Positions 57,612 to 64,000 of a DNA stretch of 64,000 nucleotides are shown here, piece by piece; the first letter of the stretch is position 1, and each line of letters starts with the position of its first letter. Made by a program: the position numbers and the translations under genes. This DNA comes from Anastatus disparis (taxonomy: Eukaryota; Arthropoda; Insecta; Hymenoptera; Eupelmidae), in NCBI GenBank assembly GCA_017163975.1, contig JAFFSR010000351.1, positions 1,725,001-1,789,000 of the forward strand, written 5' to 3'. The notes under the pieces were generated by a model. It made no database searches, was not told the origin of the DNA, and saw nothing but the letters and a program-made list of their open reading frames with translations.

Positions 57612-57860
57612 GGATTCAGGAAAAAAACATTTGTAATTATAAATTTATAATTTACTAATACAGTAACGCATGTGTAGTATTTAATGTAGTTTTAGTGTAG
57701 CATAATAATGTAGTTTGTCAATATTGTGTATTTAGGTATCTTACAAATCTACTAATATACTTATAACACTTCGTTGATTCAAGTTAGAATTACTAATATA
57801 CTTTTGATTCTTAGTTTAAATTTACTAATGTTTTTTTGGAATCCTGAACTGAATAAGTAT
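57612..57860. repeat. Weak foldback
   Basis: GGATTCAGGAAAAAAACATT (57614) faces AATGTTTTTTTGGAATCCTG (57828). The interior is AT-rich. Confidence 0.5.
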
Positions 57861-58447
57861 CTATTTTTTTACTTTTTCATAACACAATTACAATTTTAAT
57901 ATAAAAGCAATATTTTCATACTCAAATAACTTAATTAAAAAATTGGTGAATTACAGAAAATAAAATTTTATTTTTTAGATGATTTGAAAGTATTGTACTC
58001 AACTTTACTATGTTTTATACAATAAATATTATGAAAGCCATTTCAAATTGTATTCATTTCTTCAATATTTAAAAATGTTTATAATATATAATTTTAAAAG
58101 TTTTTATTTCAATTCTATTCATTATTAATTGAATTTAGATTGTTTGATTACTTTATATTTTAATGTCTTAAATTCATTCTTGATTCATTCTAATATGTTT
58201 TTTTAATCATTGGTGCACAATATAAGTTTGATTCAAAAAACATTCCATAAATATTGGTTTAATCCTTTGGTTTTCCATTGGTTTTAATTTTTAAACAAAG
58301 TGTTTAGATACGTTTCAAATGAAAAGAATGTATTTCCCAATTCCTTATGGAGTTTGTAATTTGAAGATTTGTAAACGGAATAACTATAAATGAACAAAAT
58401 TTTCCCTAAATGTTATATTAATAACCAAGAGATTAAACTAGGTTATG
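57861..58447. other. AT-rich spacer
   Basis: Nothing supportable. Confidence 0.5.
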
Positions 58448-58543
58448 TGTTCCAGTTTCTGTGCCTGAACTTAATTCTGTACTTTACGAACATTTTCAAT
58501 AGAAAAAATAGAATTAACTTCAGGCACAGAAACTGGGACACAT
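58448..58543. repeat. Hairpin/short MITE
   Basis: GTTCCAGTTTCTGTGCCTGA and its mirror at 58519-58540, also AATTCT/AGAATT inside. About 95 bp. Confidence 0.8.
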
Positions 58544-58599
58544 GCCTGTGGTACTATAGTTTGTAGCGAGTATAGTAAATTAATTGTGTGCTATGATAT

Positions 58600-59141
58600 A
58601 GCTCTATCCTCGTTATCAGTCGCACGGCTCAACGTATGCTTGATATGTAAGTGTAAGAGTGAGACGGAGAGAGTCTGTCTCAGCGACTCGGATATAGTAC
58701 TGTAGAGAGAGGCGCGCGCAGGGCATGCCGGGTAGGATGAGGCAAGAGAGAGAAACGAACGGGTCGTTTTTAACAAGGCAGAAAGATTCTGGCAGCCATA
58801 TTATACGTCGTGCAAGCTTGTGCGTTCGCTAAAGTTTTGAAAAAGATCTTTATAAGAATATTATTAAAGTCTCGGTGTCTTGCTCTAAAAGTTTTCTTTC
58901 TGAATCGAGTGAAGCTGTGTAATCTTGTGGTGAATAACTGAGTTATTTGCTCCCCGATAACAAGAGAGTTTTTGCTGGAACTGTGTAGAGAGAGTCTAGT
59001 CACCTTTCTACGAGATCAACGAGGCCATTGAGTTGCACCGCATATTTACGGTGCTGCTTTAGTTAGATTGACGAATCGCCATTGAGAGTAAATCCCGTTG
59101 GTGATTCTTCGTGTTCAACGCTCGATCAGGGAAGGAAAAAT
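58600..59141 (+). promoter_or_regulatory. Candidate promoter and 5' exon
   Basis: GC-richer than everything around it, with an initiator-like TCAGTC at about 58617 and CG-containing words (GGCGCGCGCAGG). It ends at AAAAAT|GTAAGT, a consensus splice donor at 59142. A direct join to the RING exon (60120) would put TGA in the RING frame, so if they belong together there must be a further exon or a downstream start. A second donor-like ACG|GTAAGT is at 59681-59687. Transcription is inferred only from sequence. Confidence 0.4.
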
Positions 59142-59475
59142 GTAAGTCTGCAGACTGTCGCATAATTATTTTTGTTCGTTATTGTTAAACGCGTGTATGC
59201 GATACATACTAAGATATCAAGACCGTCGTGTGCGCCGCGTCATATAGATTAGAGTAGCTTAACTTAGCTTTTGTTTATTTTCGTGAATTTTCCTAAATTT
59301 TGTAGTTAATAACTATCATTATAGATTTATTTTGATGTACTATATTTATCTATCATTTTGAATAAAGTAAAGTAAAATTTAAGTTAATTTGAATTGTTAC
59401 ATAATATTATTTCTCACAGTAGAATCGTGTTTTGCCTTTATATGATAATCTTAATACACTTGATTGCTTTTGATT

Positions 59476-59585
59476 TACGATATTTAATAGAGTCTCAAAG
59501 TACACGCCGTGGGTTTCGTCGTACCAGACGTCCGGAAGGCGGAACTTCTAAGCGAAGTTCTGCAATAATGTTAAATATTGCTTAG
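59476..59585 (+). other. Possible small coding exon
   Basis: After an acceptor-like ATTTAATAG, the frame reads SQSTRRGFRRTRRPEGGTSK then RSSAIMLNIA and a stop. Basic and GC-richer than its flanks, but no good donor or known family. Confidence 0.2.
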
Positions 59586-60119
59586 CTGATTTTCTTTGTC
59601 TAAAAAAAGACGTTTATATACGAGCATTGACGAGATACAAGGCTGATCGTCTCTAAGTAGAAAATTGGTTATCTAACGGTAAGTGCGTATGTACTTGAAG
59701 TAAGTACATACGAAATCCACAAATATATTTGATTTGTTTATTTAAATATATTCCCCGTTACAAGTTAAGATTAATTATAAGATAGAGGGAAAGAATCTTA
59801 TATTCAGAGGGTTGTTTGCATATCATTAAAAAATATGAATTCTATTTATTTTAATAATTACTTCAATACTAAATTACTAGATTATATTTAAATATATTCA
59901 ATAAGCTAAAATGTAATAATGATTTTAGAATGTAGGACTTATTGGTCATAAGAATTGAATTATATTTTAATAATTATAATTATTTTTCGTTTTAAATTTT
60001 TTATTCAATTTGATATATTTACTATTCAAATATAAATAAAACTTTTGAAATATACCCACTTTATAGGATTCCCCCTCCCCTTTCAACGATGGCATGTATC
60101 TAACTTTTTATTATTCTAG

Positions 60120-60418
60120 GACAAGCTCTTCTGCAACAGCAACAAGCATATGCACAGACAGTGCAGCTCACTGAAAGGTTGCGACAGAGAATCGTAACTT
60201 TGGAAGAAGAAGTTGATAGGACACCAAAATGTATGATTTGCCGGGACAATAAGCCCACAAAAATATGGATTCCATGTGGTCATACAAGTAGTTGCACTGC
60301 ATGTTTCAATATATACAGAACTGGAGCAATAGAGGAAATCCCTATCACAAACCAAAGAGGATTTGTCAAGTGCATAACATGCCGAGTGTACAGTCGCGTG
60401 TATAATGTATATTTTTAA
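60120..60418 (+). CDS. RING-finger protein, terminal exon
   Basis: Preceded by a pyrimidine-rich TTTTTATTATTCTAG acceptor, the exon reads QALLQQQQAYAQTVQLTERL, then a coiled-coil-like stretch RQRIVTLEEEVDRTPK. The zinc-binding pattern that follows is C-x2-C-x11-C-x-H-x3-C-x2-C-x22-C-x2-C: CMICRDNKPTKIWIPCGH, SSCTACFNIY and KCITCRVYSR, ending VYNVYF. All eight ligands are present. A C3HC4 RING after a coiled coil is the usual layout of E3 ubiquitin ligase C-termini, so a ubiquitin ligase role is the likely one. An AATAAA lies at 60419-60424, directly after the TAA. Upstream exons are not identified. It could be a host gene or a transposon-derived protein. Confidence 0.65.
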
Positions 60419-60424
60419 AATAAA

Positions 60425-60887
60425 TTATTTTTGTTGAAATAATAGAATTCATTATATTTTAAATATTTTAATTTATTTCCTTCTATTTATTATTGCAAAA
60501 AAATACCATTTTTCCAAACTTAAAAATTTTTTTTTGTAAATTTATATTTTTATTTTTATTATCTTTCGTTCGATTCGTTTTTATGAAAAGAAAATACTTG
60601 TGCATTAATTTTTTTACAAAAATTAGAATGCCCTTGTAAAACGTTCAAATGTAAAATAAAGTACATTTTTATAAAAATAAAGTATTTAATTGTATTAATA
60701 TATTTTATTTCATAAGATAGAAACCCCCTTATTAATATTACAATATCAAAAATCAATCGCCAATGTTTTTTCAATAAATTATAGCAAAAAATTCATTATA
60801 AGTAGAAAGATTTATTACTATTTGGTAAAGAAAGTTTTGTAACAGATAAAAAGATCACCGATAGAATATCATTCGTAATATATAATT
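60425..60887. other. AT-rich 3' flank
   Basis: 3' UTR or intergenic DNA after the polyadenylation signal; no other feature. Confidence 0.5.
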
Positions 60888-61425
60888 TTTTCATCCCAGG
60901 CGGACGCATTCGGGTTTTTACGTGCAGAGAGTCCTCAATTGATAAATAGGTTAGATGTACGCTAGGAGCTCCTAGGCTGCAATAGCAGTCATTACTGCCT
61001 AGAAGTATAAAGCTCCTGGGTTGCATTGAGTTCATTATAACCCAGCAGCAACATTTCTCTATCGTATTCCGACTTAAATAAAAAACAAAAGAATCAATAG
61101 TGCAAAACTGCAAGTTCAGTTGTATTCAGTATTTAAGCTACAGCTTGTGTTACAGAATTTTATTACTTAAAAAATGGATATTTATAAAAAAAAATAAAAT
61201 TATAAAATTGCTATAATATTGTTAAATATGAATAATTTTAATGATGTTATTATTATTTCTTGTTTATTATTTATTGTTAATTTTTTTATTTAATATCAAA
61301 AATTAATAAATTCTAATAAAAAAGAGTACCATATAATTAATTTTATTATATAAATATTAAATTATTTGTAAAAAAACATCTGCACCTAAAAACCCTCATG
61401 CGTCCTTGCCTGGGATGAAAAATTT
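60888..61425. repeat. Inverted-repeat-bounded segment
   Basis: TTTTTCATCCCAGGCGGACG (60889) and its mirror GCGTCCTTGCCTGGGATGAA (61402) face each other, with GGGTTTTTACGTGCAG and CTGCACCTAAAAACCC also paired. The inside holds two covarying mini-hairpins (60972-61045). Confidence 0.75.
60972..61045. repeat. Pair of covarying mini-hairpins, 44-bp step
   Basis: Hairpin 1 (60972-61002) has stem CTAGGC/GCCTAG. Hairpin 2 (61016-61045) has CTGGGTT/AACCCAG. Both follow an AGCTCC word, and their loops share TGCA and TCATTA. The stems differ by paired changes. Confidence 0.75.
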
Positions 61426-61539
61426 TTTAAGCTCGCTTTGCTCGTGCGCTTCGGCTTTATTATCCCACGATGTTAATATCGTCCTCAGGTCGTAATCACG
61501 CAAGGCTCGCCCAAGGTACATGAATAACTAATTCACAAG

Positions 61540-62795
61540 TGTGATAGTACATTATGCAACTAGGGGGTAAAGACATACATTTTACCCGAGATTGGATTTG
61601 CGACCCTAGTTGACGAAAGGAAGCGTGGGGAGCAAATACCCGAAAGAGAAATAGACGTTGCTCCCTAATTGAATAAGGTACTTTTTTTCTACCTCAATCG
61701 TGGCCACTTTATAAACTTAAAAAAACTGGCACAACTGGAAAAAATTGAAATTAAATCTTTTTATAGAAATTTTCAATAATATATTAAATTTTATAAATTT
61801 TTTATTTTATGGGAGAAAAGAACTTATCTCCGGCAAATAAGCGGGAAAAGACTTCTTATCTTGCGCAAAATTTTAAAGTTTAGATATGGCTTTCATTCGG
61901 CCTGCTTTCCAAGTAAACAAAGTGGCTATTTCTGTTGAGGTGGGAATAAGGATATTTCTTACATCTAAAATTTTGTGGGAATCTCGCATTAAATTTGCGT
62001 GAGAAATAGTGTATTATGTAACTAGGAAGTAAAGTCGTATATTTCTCCCGAAGGTGGATTGGCCATCCGAGTGAGCAAAGCGAATACCCAAGGGGAAAAT
62101 AGATTTTGCCCCCGAATTGCATAAGGTACTTTATTTCCACCTCAACAGTGGACAATTTATTAAAAAAACGGGCTTAATTAGAAAAAATTGAAATTATATT
62201 TTTTTCTAAAAATTTTCAATAATATATTAAATTTTATAAATTTTTTATTTTGCGGAAAAAATGAAATTTAGCCGGAGAAAATAACTTATCTCCCGCTAAA
62301 CTTGCGGGAAAAAAGTACTTATCTACCACTAAATTTGGGGAAAATGAGTTTTGCGGGAAATATAGTATATTACACACCAAGGGAGGTAAAGTACTGGCGA
62401 GTCCATAACACATATAATTGCCATCTAGAACCGAAGGCGAGGGTGGCAAATATGTGCTATGGGTCACCATTTTACCTCCCGTGGAGTGTATACTATTTTT
62501 CTCCATATCCGGGCCGAAACTATGACTTTTGATTTTCGACGCCGGGACGAGAGTCGTAGTTTCAGGCTGGGTATGGTAAAATTAGTATATTACACACCAA
62601 GGAAGGTAAAGAACTGGCGAGTCCATAGCACATATAAATTGTGACCCGAGCCGGAGGTGAGGTCGCCATTTTACCTCCCGTGGTGTGTATGCTATTTTTC
62701 GCCATACCCAGGCCAAAAATACAATTTTCGTTTTTTGAAGTCGGAACGAAAGTTGTACTTTCGGCCAGGGTATGGCGAAAAGTCTATTTCTCCCT
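61540..62795. repeat. Array of large related hairpins
   Basis: Two modules near 61548 and 62012 pair TTATGCAACTAGG or TTATGTAACTAGG with CCCTAATTGAATAA or CCCGAATTGCATAA. Two tandem modules (about 62365-62580 and 62586-62790) each contain TTACACACCA...GAGGTAAAG against TTTACCTCCCGTGG.GTGTA, then a second stem such as TTCGCCATACCC against GGGTATGGCGAA (module 2) or CTCCATATCC against GGGTATGG (module 1). Reading frames listed here are shadows. Confidence 0.8.
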
Positions 62796-62949
62796 GAAGT
62801 GATTACCTTACTTTACTCCTCTCTTTCGGATCTCAAACTCTACCCTTGGGAGAACCATGCAATTTCATTCTCTAGTTATAAAATGCACTATTTTTCCGAT
62901 GTACGTTGCTAGTGTGATATTTGAAAATGAAAAAAAAAATTGTTTTTAA

Positions 62950-63325
62950 TCCTGTACAATTTTTCTGTGTAGAATTTTTCCGTGTACAGTTATTTTGTGT
63001 AGAATTTTTTGTGTAGGATGTCATAACTGTGAAACTTTAAAATATTTAATAATGTACAATTTTACTGTGTTTAATATCTCTGTGTTTAATTTTCCACTGT
63101 GTGAAATTTAATTTGTGTAGAATTTGATTGTGTAGGGTATGGGCAACATGGGAAAGGTAAAATTGTGTAGAACTTTTTTATGCACAATCTCTTTGTGTAG
63201 AATTTAATATTCTCTTAAATTTAGAAATTGATATTGTGTAGAATTTTTTGTGTGTTAAATTTTTCTGTGATCAATTTTTCTGTGTTGAATTATTTGATTG
63301 TGTACAGTATGAATGTGCAGAGTAT
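62950..63325. repeat. Degenerate TGTGTAGAATTTTT repeats
   Basis: About twenty units of TGTGTAGAATTT or variants (TGTACAATTTT, TGTGTTTAATT, TGTGTTGAATT), mostly 14-20 bp apart on the plus strand. No frame or palindrome. Confidence 0.8.
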
Positions 63326-63344
63326 GTGCGGTCTCTTTATTTAC

Positions 63345-63683
63345 ATCAAATATCGTACTATCTTTGTTTTTCTAATGAAAGTAGAGTGAGAAATAGTCAT
63401 TTGAAATAAATTATACGCTTTTTTACTTTAAGCATATGTGTACATATATTTTTATATTATGTTTCACCAAATTATTTTCAATTTTATTCAGTACTCAAAA
63501 TTCAATTAATTAATTCTTATTTACTTAAAATTAGTCATTTATACATAATAATATAATAAAAGAAAATTCAACTAAGCGACGTTAGGAGCGAAAAACTTCA
63601 ATATAATTAATACCTATTAACGTAAAACCCAATAAATTGTGTAACGACTTTTAACAGTTAATGAATATAATGTAAATCATATA

Positions 63684-63718
<35 letters not shown>

Positions 63719-64000
63719 TCTATTTTAAATTTCTAATCATTAATTTAAAACTCAAAAGTAACTATTTTAAAACGGAATATGGAAGATAAACATATATCGT
63801 TTTAATCCTTGAATATCACGAATTTAAATATTCATTATTAGTAATTTTAAAGAGTTATATATTATATAAATAATTCTATATTTAATAATTTTCAATTTTA
63901 GTAACAGAAAAAGCCGCACGAGAAGAGATTATCAATTACACTTTCTGCGAAATATTGCCCTTGAATCGAGTAGGTGAAAGATCAGTCTTAATACCAAAAA
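63345..64000. repeat. Dispersed repeat R, uninterrupted copy
   Basis: Homologous to 17955-20060 without its three insertions. It supplies empty sites at about 63610 (TTAA), 63776 (SINE) and 63988-63990 (TTA). A (TA)n run at 63685-63720 is expanded here. It continues past the window end. Confidence 0.9.

Noticed and set aside
58591..59003. Minus-strand frames in the GC-richer region
   Set aside because: No domain, and composition and the plus-strand splice donor favour a plus-strand 5' exon.
1..64000. Integrated virus or polydnavirus segment
   Set aside because: No viral structural, replication or virulence gene was recognised. Foldback DNA and transposon relics account for the content.

Overview
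This is a eukaryotic nuclear window, very AT-rich and full of transposable elements. The mixture seen (EN/RT LINE remnants, a Tc1 transposon with a DD34E transposase, a Helitron helicase relic, tRNA-derived SINEs, many foldback MITEs and fragments of arthropod-type uncharacterised transposon proteins) points to an arthropod, most likely an insect. A hymenopteran is a guess from composition only. No bacterial gene, operon, rRNA, intact tRNA gene or CRISPR array is present. I see no complete host gene. The best host-like pieces are a RING-finger terminal exon (60120-60418), a GC-richer promoter or 5' exon-like region (58600-59141), a proline/tyrosine-rich broken reading frame (48779-49616, minus) and an 88-codon open frame at 46132-46395 (minus).

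Layout. 1-10944: a nested foldback complex. Outer arms (1-1545 and 10106-10944) enclose a second hairpin (1586-6048) and a third (8261-10105). Younger insertions sit in one arm only, so the other arm preserves the empty site. 10945-17954: AT-rich DNA with a 664-bp TWA-target MITE, GAGATC palindrome arrays and a dead minus-strand LINE (15215-17400). 17955-20060: a dispersed repeat with three insertions (TTAA element, SINE, TWA MITE) whose undisturbed copy is at 63345-64000. 20584-27329: foldback DNA built from mirrored 150-bp tandem arrays. 27353-33446: a ~6.1-kb TIR element holding a smaller nested foldback, two oppositely oriented pieces of one transposon protein, and a cysteine-rich CXC-type fragment. 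34438-36732: GC hairpins, a Helitron helicase pseudogene, SINE pieces, a TTAA MITE and G-rich tracts. 38381-41137: a GACGTC foldback and a Tc1 element interrupted by two smaller palindromes. 41155-51800: repeats, a CCCCGGGG hairpin, a 23-bp TTAA element and coding-like relics. 51936-55480: a degenerate EN-RT LINE bounded on both sides by (CT)n. 55576-63325: hairpin-rich DNA, including three clusters of tandem hairpins whose stems differ by compensating changes.

The genes do not form a working system; most coding matter is decayed transposon protein. What is unusual is how completely insertion history can be read inside one window: seven insertions have a matching unoccupied site or opposite arm here, giving target duplications of TTAA (three times), TTA, 13 bp (SINE) and about 7 bp (LINE), plus one nested foldback whose target site could not be fixed. 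The covarying tandem hairpins at 56.5-57.2, 60.97-61.05 and 61.5-62.8 kb are the most interesting unexplained structures.
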